Assembly: GCA_007693765.1 (NCBI GenBank)
Contig: RECZ01000072.1
Coordinates: 1-36,733 of the forward strand
Direction: 5' to 3'
DNA: 36,733 nt
Source: Phycisphaerales bacterium
GTDB lineage: Bacteria > Planctomycetota > Phycisphaerae > Phycisphaerales > UBA1924
Shown here: piece by piece, positions 23,502 to 30,507 of the stretch
Position numbering within the stretch: position 1 is the stretch's first letter
Layout of the letters: each line of letters starts with the position of its first letter
Position numbers and translations under genes: made by a program
The notes under the pieces: model-generated
Seen by the model: the letters and a program-made list of their open reading frames with translations, nothing else
What the model was told of the DNA's origin: nothing
The model's database searches: none

Positions 23502-24646
23502 GCCGTCGCGCTCCTGGCGCCCGGCGCGGCGAGTTCCTGAAGCCGAAGGCGGATCATCTCGCGCATGCGCCGGGCCGTCTCACGATAGACCTCGGAGCCC
23601 TGACCTATCGGGTCGTCGATGTCGTTCCCCTCGGGGTCGAGGAGGTGGGCCCGGGCGGCCGCGTCGGGCGCGAAGTCGAGTAGAGCGAGCCGGTGCGGCT
23701 CGGTCATGAGGTAGATGGACTCGGCCTCGTCGATCTGGGCGCGGGTGACGGGCCGCGATCGGTGGTCGGAGGGGTCGATTCCCATCTCGCGCAGCGCCTC
23801 CGCCGCCTCGGGCGTCATCGGGGCGCCCTCGCCGGCGCTGACGCCCGCGGAGCGGACGACGGTGGGCACGCCCGGCAGCCCATCGCGGTGCTCGAGCTCG
23901 TGGCGGGCGATGGCCACGGCCATGGGGCTGCGGCAGGTGTTGCCGGTGCAGACGAAGAGGATGGTCCGCGCGATGCGTTTCTCGATGAAGCGGGCGTCGA
24001 CCGCGCCCTCGCGGGCCACGCTGTAGCCGCCGGCGAGGGTGAGGCGGATCGTGGTGGAGTGCTTGCGGCGCTGCGTTGGCCCGTCGTCGAGGATGAGCGC
24101 GACGCCCTCGCGGGCTTCGGCGCGGAGGTCCTCGACGCGGGGCGCCGTCTCGCCGGCGCCGGCGAGCGCGCTGGCGCCGACCATCACCACTGGCACGCCG
24201 GCGTGTTCGAGGATCCGTTGCGTGAGGGTGTGGTCGGGAACCCGGAGCAGGGCCGTGGCGCCGTCGTCCGCGGCGCCCCGCGGCAGGTCGGTGCGCTCGT
24301 GCAGGGCGCCGAGTCGCTGGGCGTCGAGCTCGAGGAGCAGCGTGACCGGGCCGGGCGTGAGACGTTCGATGATGCGCGCGTGCACGGGGGGCGCGGGGTC
24401 GAGGGCGCGCAGGGCGTGGTCGCCGGAGGGCGCGTGCCACGCGAGGGGCGTTGCGGGGTCGAGGGCGCAGAGCGCGCGGAGCCGTTCGAGGGCGTCGGCG
24501 TCCGCGGCGTTGGCGCCGACGCCGTAGAGCGTCTCAGTGGGTAGCACTACAAGTGAACCCTCACGCAGCAGCCGAGCGGCCTCTGTGGCCGCGTGGGCAC
24601 GCGCCGCCTGGTCGAGGGCGCGCAGATCTGTACGGAGGGGGGGCAT
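23498..24646 (-). CDS. Fusion: Sua5/YrdC-like domain + YwlE-type protein-arginine phosphatase
   Basis: A 382-residue protein. Residues 15-215 follow the Sua5/YrdC/YwlC fold that makes threonylcarbamoyl-AMP: SLVVLPTETLYGVGANAADA, LTPGPVTLLLELD, HSTTIRLTLAGGYSVAREGA. However the KxR motif is replaced by CAL (ALCALDPATPL) and the SxN motif (TSANLSG) by ASALAG, so catalysis is doubtful. Residues 226-372 are a low-molecular-weight phosphatase: VCTGNTCRSPMA with Cys233 and Arg239, and Asp345 in DDPIGQ. Thr237 matches the Thr that gives Bacillus YwlE its specificity for phospho-arginine; tyrosine phosphatases usually have Ile. It overlaps rpiB by four bases. No Shine-Dalgarno; a CATACT hexamer ends six bases before the ATG. 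Confidence 0.87.
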   Translation of the reverse strand: MPPLRTDLRALDQAARAHAATEAARLLREGSLVVLPTETLYGVGANAADADALERLRALCALDPATPLAWHAPSGDHALRALDPAPPVHARIIERLTPGPVTLLLELDAQRLGALHERTDLPRGAADDGATALLRVPDHTLTQRILEHAGVPVVMVGASALAGAGETAPRVEDLRAEAREGVALILDDGPTQRRKHSTTIRLTLAGGYSVAREGAVDARFIEKRIARTILFVCTGNTCRSPMAVAIARHELEHRDGLPGVPTVVRSAGVSAGEGAPMTPEAAEALREMGIDPSDHRSRPVTRAQIDEAESIYLMTEPHRLALLDFAPDAAARAHLLDPEGNDIDDPIGQGSEVYRETARRMREMIRLRLQELAAPGARSATA

Positions 24647-24652
24647 CGCAGG

Positions 24653-24658
24653 AGTATG
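24653..24658 (-). promoter_or_regulatory. -10-like hexamer CATACT, 6 nt before the fusion gene ATG
   Basis: Minus strand reads CATACT, CCTGCG, ATG, with no ribosome-binding sequence. Consistent with leaderless initiation of the fusion-rpiB unit. Confidence 0.3.
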
Positions 24659-24742
24659 GCCGGGGTGGGGCCGCGGTTCAACGGGCGGGCGCCCTCGGCG
24701 CGATCGGGGGGGTGTGTGGGGCGGGCGCGGCCCGCTGCGGTG

Positions 24743-24772
24743 TTGCGTCGGTTGCGCTGGTGTGGTTACAGT
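24743..24772 (+). promoter_or_regulatory. Candidate promoter for the unknown gene at 24802
   Basis: TTGCGT (24743-24748), 18-base spacer, TACAGT (24767-24772). The -10 matches 4/6 and the -35 3/6. Transcription would begin near 24779. Confidence 0.35.
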
Positions 24773-24801
24773 GCTCTCGTGCTGGCGACCCGGCACGAAC
24801 G

Positions 24802-25410
24802 GTGCTTCCTGTGGAGTTTCTCGAGTACAAGGCGTTTGTGGACGAGCTGCGCACGGGGCACGTTGTGCCATCGGGCGACGCCGACCTGACGCGGTTCTCG
24901 ATCGAGACGCCCGACGACACCGACAACCCACGCGTGCAGATCCATCGCCTGCTCTTCGCCCCGGCGGCCTTGTGTGGCGACGTTGGTGAGGGCGTGCGCG
25001 TCATCGAGACGCCCGCCGAGCAAGTGCCAGAGCGGCTCGATGCGCTCATCCACGCGGCGAGGCTGCCGGAGGTCGCGATCATCCCCGCCGGCCTGTGGCG
25101 CACGGTGATGGACCTCGTGGCCTACGAGTTGGCGACGGACGAATCCTGGCTGGATGTCGACGCCGAGGCCGCGCTGCACGTGAACACCCGCGACCCGCTG
25201 CTGCTGCTGCCGCCCGACCTGCACCTCCTGCGCACGCTGGCCAGCGCGCTGCTGACGGCCGTGCAGAACACCGGCGGCGGAGAAGCGGCGCAGGACCTGA
25301 GCATCGTGGCGCCCGGATCGGCGATGGTGTTCGAACTCGACCACCGCGGCGCGATCCGCGTGCAGTGCGCCAATGGGAACGTGGCGGACCACCTGGCGAG
25401 CGTGGGGTAG
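24802..25410 (+). CDS. Hypothetical protein (about 200 aa)
   Basis: Not recognised. The reading frame is clearly coding from VEFLEYKAFVDELRTGHVVP onward. Start is uncertain: GTG at 24802 (202 residues) or GTG at 24811 (199 residues); neither has a good Shine-Dalgarno. No signal peptide or membrane helix is visible, so it is probably cytosolic. The sequence alternates acidic helices and strands (LAPAALCGD-like region LLFAPAALCGDVGEGVRVIE, AARLPEVAIIPAGLWRTVMD, LLLLPPDLHLLRTLASALLT) and ends with IVAPGSAMVFELDHRGAIRV. It is divergent from the Sua5-like fusion gene with 155 bp between, and is followed by the first copy of the 236-bp repeat. Confidence 0.7.
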   Translation: MLPVEFLEYKAFVDELRTGHVVPSGDADLTRFSIETPDDTDNPRVQIHRLLFAPAALCGDVGEGVRVIETPAEQVPERLDALIHAARLPEVAIIPAGLWRTVMDLVAYELATDESWLDVDAEAALHVNTRDPLLLLPPDLHLLRTLASALLTAVQNTGGGEAAQDLSIVAPGSAMVFELDHRGAIRVQCANGNVADHLASVG

Positions 25411-25452
25411 GCGGCGGCGCGCACGTGCGCGCAAGAGCGGGCCGTCTTGCCT

Positions 25453-25687
25453 CCTCTCCCATCCGCAGGATGGGAGAGGCCGGGCGAGGGCTCCTGCATC
25501 GCTTCGGGCCTACCGCGCCTCGTCTTTGCGACAGTGAACGCTTCGCGATGCGGCGCGAATGAAGAAGTGAGTGTCGTGGTTTGTGCGCGATTGCGGTCCG
25601 CGTGCGCTGTTGGACAGAGGAGGCTTTGTAGGTTGGGGAGCGAGGCGGGAGCCCTCTCCTTGCCTCTCCCGTCTGCGACGGGAGAGG
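25453..25687. repeat. Intergenic repeat element, copy A (235 bp), bounded by inverted hairpins
   Basis: The left end is a perfect hairpin CCTCTCCCATCC-GCA-GGATGGGAGAGG (25453-25479), the right end CCTCTCCCGTC-TGC-GACGGGAGAGG (25663-25687). Next to each hairpin, inwards, lies GAGGGCTCC (left) or its inverse GGAGCCCTC-like GGGAGCCCTCTCC (right), so the element has imperfect terminal inverted repeats of about 40 bp. The inside is about 80% identical by eye to copy B at 29757-29993. It fills almost all of the 291-bp gap between the unknown gene and gpmI. No transposase is encoded, so it resembles a MITE or REPIN. Confidence 0.85.
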
Positions 25688-25701
25688 TAGGCGTTTCGTC
25701 C

Positions 25702-27393
25702 CTACGCCAGCAGCGTGCGCCCCGTCATCTCCGGGGGGGGCTTGAGGCCCAGCATGTCGAGCATGGTGGGGGCGATGTCGGCGAGGCGTCCGCTCTCGCG
25801 CAGGGTGCGCCCCTTGAACGGATCGCCCACGATCGTGAGGGGCACGTCGAACGTGGTGTGGGCGGTGTGGGGGGCGTTGGTTTGGGGATCGAACATCTGC
25901 TCGGCGTTGCCGTGGTCGGCGGTGACGACGGCGCAGCCGCCCCGCGCGAGCGCGGCTTCGAGGATGGCGCCGACGCACGCGTCCACGCACTCGCAGGCTT
26001 TGACGGCCGCGTCGAGGCTGCCGGTGTGGCCGACCATGTCGCCGTTGGCGAAGTTGACGACGATCAGCGGCTCGCAGTCGTCGGCGCGCAGGCGCTCCAG
26101 CACCGCGTCGCGCACGCCGTGGGCGCTCATTTCGGGCTGCTGGTCGTAGGTGGAGACGCGCGGCGACTGGATGATCGCGCGACGTTCACCGGGGAAGGGC
26201 TCGTCGCGGTAGTCGTTGAAGAAGAACGTGACGTGGGGGAACTTCTCCGTCTCGGCGCAGCGGAACTGCGACAGGCCCAGCGCGGCGAGGTATTCCCCGA
26301 GCGTGTTGCGCATCTTCGGCGCCTTGGGGAACGCGACGCGCATCAGGGGCAGCAGGTCCTGGGCGTAGGCGGTCATGCCCACGACGCGGATGTTCAGGCG
26401 CTCGCCCCGGTCGAAGCCCCGCGCGCCGGTGTCGGGCGAGGGGACGACGGCCGCGGCGCCGTGGAACTCGGGGTAGAGGAAGGCACGGAGGATCTCGCGC
26501 GGCCGGTCGCCCCGGTAGTTGAAGAAGATCACGCTGTCGCCGTCCCGGATGCGGGTTTGCAGGGCGTTTTCGCGCGAGTCGCCGATCATGGTGGGCACGA
26601 CGAACTCGTCGCCTTTGCGCGAGGGTTCGGTGGGGGCGTCGTAGTAGGTGCGCAGCGCGTCGAGGGCGGTGGGGGCGAGTCGGGGCTCGGCGGACCGCTC
26701 GCCGCGCCCGGTGAGGCAGGCGTAGGCGAGGGCGACGCGCTCCCAGCGGTTGTCGCGGTCCATGGCGTAGTAGCGCCCCATGACGGATGCGACCTCGCCG
26801 ACGCCGATCTGCGCGGCGCGGGCCTCGATGGCGCGCACGAAGCCCTCGCCGGTGAAGGGGCCGGTGTCGCGCCCGTCGGTGAAGAGATGCAGATAGACGC
26901 GCTTCTGGCTCATGCGCTTGCAGAGTTGGAGCGTGGCGTAGAGGTGATCGAGCAGGCCGTGGACGCCGGCGTCCGACGCGATGCCCATGACGTGGACAGC
27001 CCCGCCCCCACCCCCAGAAGTTCCGCCCCCGGAGGCCTTGTCGCTTCTGCCTCCGCCCCCGGAGTGAGCCTTCGCGTGTTCGATCGCCTCGCGCAGCGCG
27101 GCGTTGTCGAAGAACGAGCCGTCGCGGATCGCCTTGGTGATGCGCACGGACTCCTGATCGACGATGCGCCCCGCCCCGATGTTCTGGTGCCCGACCTCGC
27201 TGTTGCCCATCGTGCCCTCGGGCAGGCCGACGTCCTCGCCGCTGGTGCGGATGAGCACGGTGGGCCACTCACGCTCGAGCCGATCGGCGACGGGCGTGCG
27301 CGCGATCTTCACGGCATTGAAGGCGTCGTGCTCCGGGTGGGGGTTGCGGCCCCAGCCGTCGCGGATGATGAGGATGACAGGTGAGTTATTCAC
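25702..27393 (-). CDS. gpmI: 2,3-bisphosphoglycerate-independent phosphoglycerate mutase
   Basis: A 563-residue alkaline-phosphatase-superfamily enzyme: VILIIRDGWGRNPHPEHDA (metal Asp12), GTMGNSEVGHQNIGAGRI with the phospho-Ser65, LFTDGRDTGP, GRYYAMDRDNRWERV, IFFNYRGDRPREI, VVNFANGDMVGHTG, VVTADHGNAEQM and PHTAHTTFDVPL. It interconverts 3- and 2-phosphoglycerate in glycolysis with two Mn ions. The start is GTG at 27393; no Shine-Dalgarno is obvious. Residues 111-131 (SGGGGRSDKASGGGTSGGGG) form a Gly/Ser-rich insertion between two conserved blocks; at DNA level it resembles the C-rich repeat at 7591-7616. The orphan gene of the AT-rich island ends 18 bp upstream on the same strand. Confidence 0.95.
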   Translation of the reverse strand: MNNSPVILIIRDGWGRNPHPEHDAFNAVKIARTPVADRLEREWPTVLIRTSGEDVGLPEGTMGNSEVGHQNIGAGRIVDQESVRITKAIRDGSFFDNAALREAIEHAKAHSGGGGRSDKASGGGTSGGGGGAVHVMGIASDAGVHGLLDHLYATLQLCKRMSQKRVYLHLFTDGRDTGPFTGEGFVRAIEARAAQIGVGEVASVMGRYYAMDRDNRWERVALAYACLTGRGERSAEPRLAPTALDALRTYYDAPTEPSRKGDEFVVPTMIGDSRENALQTRIRDGDSVIFFNYRGDRPREILRAFLYPEFHGAAAVVPSPDTGARGFDRGERLNIRVVGMTAYAQDLLPLMRVAFPKAPKMRNTLGEYLAALGLSQFRCAETEKFPHVTFFFNDYRDEPFPGERRAIIQSPRVSTYDQQPEMSAHGVRDAVLERLRADDCEPLIVVNFANGDMVGHTGSLDAAVKACECVDACVGAILEAALARGGCAVVTADHGNAEQMFDPQTNAPHTAHTTFDVPLTIVGDPFKGRTLRESGRLADIAPTMLDMLGLKPPPEMTGRTLLA

Positions 27394-27411
27394 CGAGGTG
27401 GTGATGCCTTG

Positions 27412-28053
27412 CTACTTGCACGTCGAAAGCGATTCGCCGGGGATGTTGTGGTCCTTGTCCGGGACAGCGGGGCCGTACCGGCCACTTGGATAGGATCTTT
27501 CATGGTCATCGTGATTTGGGGCTAAGCCATCGATATGAGTGAAGGAGCCAGCTCCTTCCGGTTTTTGAGGAGGAACTCCAATCGTGTAGCCGGGCTGTTC
27601 GTGTTCCGGTGGCGAAGTCACGGCTGGGCCGGCACCGCGCTTCTTCTTCTTCTTCTTCTTCTTTTGCTGCGGCTGCCGCCGCCACTTCTCGTCCCGCTGT
27701 TCATGCTCGCGTAGGGGGAGCTGTAGTTCGTGTTGCAGCTTCAGATGAGCTTGGACAGTTTTGCCGGGTTCTTGGCACGCGAGGAACAGTACGGGGCGAC
27801 CCTCGGAGCGGCCAACGATGTGTCGGTATACCTGCCTTCGCAACTTCGGATCGGGGATGGAAGGAATGACCACTACACAGCCGCTCGGTCGCTTCAACTT
27901 CAGCCATCTAAACGCATCGATTCGCTGCTTGCTCACTTCGAACCGTCCTTTGCTGGTGGCAATTCGCATGCGATTGCTTGCCGGGATCGAGGTGCGGCTG
28001 ACGCCCGCAAAAAAACATCCCTCTCTATAATTACGGGCGAAGTTTGTGAGCAC
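27412..28053 (-). CDS. Orphan hypothetical protein, lysine-rich, in AT-rich island
   Basis: Up to 213 residues; the start could be the ATG at 28053 or the one at 27969 (MRIATSKGRFEVSKQRIDAF). Not recognised. The N-terminal half is basic and well mixed (LKLKRPSGCVVVIPSIPDPK, RHIVGRSEGRPVLFLACQEP), and looks like a small folded domain. Then comes a highly charged linker containing eight consecutive Lys, encoded by a perfect (AAG)8 tract, and a disordered Pro/His/Asp tail (PPEHEQPGYTIGVPPQKPEG). Base composition is far lower in G+C than the neighbours, so recent acquisition is likely. Plus-strand frames also cross this region, but their translations are less protein-like. Function unknown; nucleic-acid binding would fit the charge. 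Confidence 0.5.
   Translation of the reverse strand: MLTNFARNYREGCFFAGVSRTSIPASNRMRIATSKGRFEVSKQRIDAFRWLKLKRPSGCVVVIPSIPDPKLRRQVYRHIVGRSEGRPVLFLACQEPGKTVQAHLKLQHELQLPLREHEQRDEKWRRQPQQKKKKKKKKRGAGPAVTSPPEHEQPGYTIGVPPQKPEGAGSFTHIDGLAPNHDDHERSYPSGRYGPAVPDKDHNIPGESLSTCK
27640..27663. repeat. Trinucleotide microsatellite (CTT)8
   Basis: Eight uninterrupted CTT units, read as AAG (Lys) codons in the minus-strand orphan gene. Slippage would change Lys number without breaking the frame. Confidence 0.9.
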
Positions 28054-28245
28054 TAGCGGAATTTACGCTAACATATACCTTTCAAGGAAGTGGCACCCCG
28101 ATTTTCATTGCCATAAGAGGGGTAAATTATTTTTGGTTGGAGTTGGATGCGCTATATTTGTTAGGTTTCCACCTCGGTGGGACTGCGGCAGCACGCTGAT
28201 GTGCGCGCTGTTGACGCCGGTTTGGGTCTGAAGAGCCGGATTAGC
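28054..28245. other. AT-rich intergenic region upstream of the orphan gene
   Basis: Hand count gives about 42% G+C for 28021-28140 against roughly 70% in the window. On the minus strand TTGAAA and TAATTATAG occur ahead of the second possible start of the orphan gene and could be promoter parts. No gene is supported here; a short plus-strand frame (28046-28231) has no ribosome site or recognisable content. Confidence 0.5.
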
Positions 28246-28728
28246 TCAGGAGATCGCCGCGAGGAGTTCGTCGTTCTTCACGGCGTCCTTGAGTTCGCGG
28301 GCGTTGACCCATTTCACCACGCCGTCGGGGCCGATGACCACGGTGCCGCGGGCGGCGCAGTTGAGCGGGGGGAAGTAGAAGCCGTAGGCCTTGCAGACCT
28401 CGCGGTGCATGTCGGCGAGGAGGGTGGTCTTGAGGCCCAGGGTGTCGGCCCACGCCTTGTGGGCGAAGAAGGAGTCGCAGGAGATCCCCACGACGGTGGC
28501 GCCCTTCTGCTCGAACTTGGCGATGTCGCCGGTGAAGCACTGCATCTCGGTGGTGCAGACAGGCGAGAAGTCGAAGGGGTAGAACGTGAGGACGACGTCG
28601 CCGCCCTTGCTCAGCAGGTCTTTGGTGAGGTTGATCTCGTTCTTGTCCTGATCGGTGAGGGTGAAGTCGGGGGCGCGTTCACCGACCTTGATGGGGGTGT
28701 CGCGCGGCGTGAGGTCGGAGTTGGGCAC
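28246..28728 (-). CDS. Peroxiredoxin (AhpC/TSA family, Bcp/AhpE-like)
   Basis: GTG start at 28728, preceded by GAGGA eight bases upstream, gives a 160-residue protein, the usual length; a longer in-frame extension lacks such a site. Landmarks: VGERAPDFTLTDQDKNEINL, VVLTFYPFDFSPVCTTEMQC with the peroxidatic Cys58, Thr55-like neighbourhood (PVCTTE), GISCDSFFAHKAWADTLGL and RGTVVIGPDGVVKW. It reduces hydrogen peroxide and organic peroxides using a thiol donor. Cys64 and Cys84 are candidates for the resolving Cys. It is divergent from the YggS-family gene with 191 bp between. No upstream regulator is nearby. Confidence 0.92.
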   Translation of the reverse strand: MPNSDLTPRDTPIKVGERAPDFTLTDQDKNEINLTKDLLSKGGDVVLTFYPFDFSPVCTTEMQCFTGDIAKFEQKGATVVGISCDSFFAHKAWADTLGLKTTLLADMHREVCKAYGFYFPPLNCAARGTVVIGPDGVVKWVNARELKDAVKNDELLAAIS

Positions 28729-28919
28729 GGGGCGGTCCTCGTGGGGGTGGGGTACGGGGTGCGTGAGCGCGGGCGCGGCTGCGCCCGCCTTGAATCGGGT
28801 ACGATAGCGGTTGGACGCGAGCGGATGCGCGGCGATGTGCGCCACGCGGTAGGATGTGGCGTCGGGCACGAGGCTCGGCGCCGGGTCGGAGACCCGGATC
28901 ACCGAAGCGAGGAGTGCGC

Positions 28920-29732
28920 ATGGCGACCGTCGCGACGCTCAAGGACCGGTACACAGAGGTGACGCAGCGCGTCGCCGAGGCCGCGAAACGCGCGGGTCGA
29001 TCCCCGGCCGACGTGCTGGTCGTGGCGGTGACCAAGTACGCGGAGCCGGAGCAGGTCCGCGAGCTTATCCAGCTCGGCCACATGGATTTCGGCGAAAACA
29101 AGGTGCAGCAGCTCGCCCAGCGGGCGGCGATGGCGCAGGAGTTCCTCGAACGCAGCATCTCGCTGCGCGACTCCGGCGGCGTGCCCACCAGCGCCAACCT
29201 GCCCGAGAGCGTGCGCTGGCACATGATCGGGCGGCTCCAGCGGAACAAGGTGCGCAAGGCGATCGAGTGCGCCCGGCTCATCCACGGCGTCGACTCGCTG
29301 CGGCTGGCGGAGGAGATCCAGGCGATCGCCCTCAAGCGCGACGTCACGGTGGACATCCTGCTGCAGGTGAACTGCTCGGGCGAGAAGACCAAGGGCGGCG
29401 TCGCCCCGCCCGCCGCGCGGCACCTGGCGGAGCAGATCGACACCATGGTCAACGTGCGCCTCCGCGGCCTGATGACCATGGCCCCCCACAGCGACAACCC
29501 CGAGGACTCGCGCTTCACGTTCACGCAGTGCCGCGAACTGTTCGAGGACCTGCGCGCGTACAACCTCGCCGAGGGGGCGTTCAATATTCTTTCGATGGGG
29601 ATGACGGGGGACTACGAGGTCGCCATCAGCGAGGGGGCGAACGTGGTGCGCATCGGCTCGGCGCTCTTCGGCGAGCCGGCGGAGCACACGCCGGACGATG
29701 ATGATGACGGGGAGGATGAGGGGGAGGAGTGA
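28920..29732 (+). CDS. YggS/PLPBP family pyridoxal-phosphate homeostasis protein
   Basis: A 270-residue alanine-racemase-fold protein: VLVVAVTKYAEPEQVRELI with the PLP-binding Lys39, FGENKVQQL, RWHMIGRLQRNKVRKAI, IHGVDSLRLAEEI, ILLQVNCSGEKTKGG, RGLMTMAP, FNILSMGMTGDYEVAISEGA and VRIGSALFGEP. The family binds PLP without a known enzyme reaction and keeps B6 vitamer and amino-acid pools balanced. It is about 40 residues longer than E. coli YggS owing to an insertion near residue 80-95 (SLRDSGGVPTSANLPESV) and an acidic tail (DDDDDGEDEGEE). GAGGAG lies six bases before the ATG at 28920, deciding the start; TAGGAT near 28850 may be the -10. Confidence 0.92.
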   Translation: MATVATLKDRYTEVTQRVAEAAKRAGRSPADVLVVAVTKYAEPEQVRELIQLGHMDFGENKVQQLAQRAAMAQEFLERSISLRDSGGVPTSANLPESVRWHMIGRLQRNKVRKAIECARLIHGVDSLRLAEEIQAIALKRDVTVDILLQVNCSGEKTKGGVAPPAARHLAEQIDTMVNVRLRGLMTMAPHSDNPEDSRFTFTQCRELFEDLRAYNLAEGAFNILSMGMTGDYEVAISEGANVVRIGSALFGEPAEHTPDDDDDGEDEGEE

Positions 29733-29756
29733 GGGGAGAAGCGGGGTGGTCTGTCT

Positions 29757-29993
29757 CCTCTCCCATCGCGACGCGATGGGAGAGGCCGGGTGAGGGCTCC
29801 TGCATCGCTTCATCCCTACCGCGCCTCATCTTTGCAACAGTGAACGCACTGCACTGTGGCGCGAATGAAGAAGAGTGTGTCGTGGCTTGTGCGCTCACGC
29901 GGTGCGCGTGCGCTGTTGGACAACTGAGGCGCAGTTGGTTTGGGAGCGAGGCGGGAGCCCTCTCCTTGCCTCTCCCGTCTGCGTCGGGAGAGG
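29757..29993. repeat. Intergenic repeat element, copy B (237 bp), bounded by inverted hairpins
   Basis: Left end hairpin CCTCTCCCATCGC-GAC-GCGATGGGAGAGG (29757-29785); right end hairpin CCTCTCCCG-TCTGCGT-CGGGAGAGG (29969-29993). The interior matches copy A at 25453-25687 throughout (shared blocks include GAGGGCTCCTGCATCGCTTC, GTGCGCTGTTGGACA and GGGAGCGAGGCGGGAGCCCT). The stem of the left hairpin differs between copies but is self-complementary in both, i.e. compensatory change. It occupies most of the 346-bp gap after the YggS-family gene; the rest holds a short palindromic repeat (30013-30049). Confidence 0.85.
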
Positions 29994-30012
29994 TGGGGAG
30001 AGAAGCGGAGGC

Positions 30013-30049
30013 GGGGTAGGAGACGGGCGGGACGCCCGTCCCACTAGGG
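30013..30049. repeat. Short palindromic repeat (REP-like), copy 1
   Basis: Core hairpin GACGGGCG-GGA-CGCCCGTC (30022-30040) preceded by GGGGTAGGA and followed by CCACTAGGG. The 28-bp centre is identical in copies at 34295-34331 and 34902-34929. Confidence 0.85.
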
Positions 30050-30078
30050 TTGGTAGTGGGGGGATTACGCTTGGGGGA

Positions 30079-30435
30079 TCACACCGGTTTTTCCCACGCG
30101 ATGTCCTTGTCCTTCGCCAGCGCGGTCGATGCTTGTCGGATGCAGCGTTTGCAGATCCATGCGTCGTCGTACGCGGGTGAGCGCCACATGAGGTCCTCGC
30201 GGTGTTCGAGGCACATGGTGCACTTGGGGCCGTGGGGGTCGGGGCCTTCGTAGGCGGGGGTGGGGAGTTCGTCGAGGACGACGTCGCGGTAGGCGAGGGT
30301 GAGGCACTTGCCGCAGACGAGGCTGCCCTGGTGGCCCTCGACGATGGGGAGGTCCTCCGTCCACGGGCGACGGCAGTAGTCGCACCAGAAGTCGGACATC
30401 TGGAGGTCGTTTTCGTCGGCGTTGGGGTTGCGCAT
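30079..30435 (-). CDS. Small zinc-ribbon-like protein (four CxxC pairs)
   Basis: ATG at 30435 gives 118 residues; an in-frame ATG at the MSDFWC position is an alternative. Four CxxC knuckles are seen: CDYC, CGKC, CTMC and CKRC, spaced as two treble-clef or ribbon pairs (about residues 18-46 and 72-96), so one or two zinc ions are expected. Between them lies YRDVVLDELPTPAYEGPDPH. Not assigned to a named family; zinc-ribbon proteins of this size act in nucleic-acid or protein contacts. The ribosome site is weak. Downstream on the same strand only repeats follow, and upstream is trmB, separated by 238 bp that contain hairpin repeats. Confidence 0.75.
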   Translation of the reverse strand: MRNPNADENDLQMSDFWCDYCRRPWTEDLPIVEGHQGSLVCGKCLTLAYRDVVLDELPTPAYEGPDPHGPKCTMCLEHREDLMWRSPAYDDAWICKRCIRQASTALAKDKDIAWEKPV

Positions 30436-30507
30436 GGTCAAGTAATTCCGGGCGCCACTGCTGACCCGTCAGGGCGGCAGTGGTTGAGTGTTGTTTGCAC
30501 AGGGTAC

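Noticed and set aside
23498-24646. Frameshifted or decayed fusion caused by assembly error
   Set aside because: The frame is continuous, the linker is clean, the phosphatase half is perfectly conserved and the overlap with rpiB is normal; the altered motifs are substitutions, not frame breaks.
25447-27384. Plus-strand open frame of 645 codons over repeat A and gpmI
   Set aside because: Runs antisense to an intact gpmI and begins in the repeat; no recognisable content.
27640-27663. Phase-variation switch
   Set aside because: The repeat unit is three bases, so slippage would not change the frame.
27609-28056. Plus-strand short frames (27609-27869, 27730-28056) in the AT-rich island
   Set aside because: They overlap the better minus-strand candidate, lack ribosome sites and have Ser/Cys-rich unstructured translations.
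25453-29993. Possible small protein shared by the two repeat copies (both contain an open frame with FATVNA and CGANEE)
   Set aside because: The frame similarity is explained by nucleotide identity of the element; there is no ribosome site, and several substitutions change residues.
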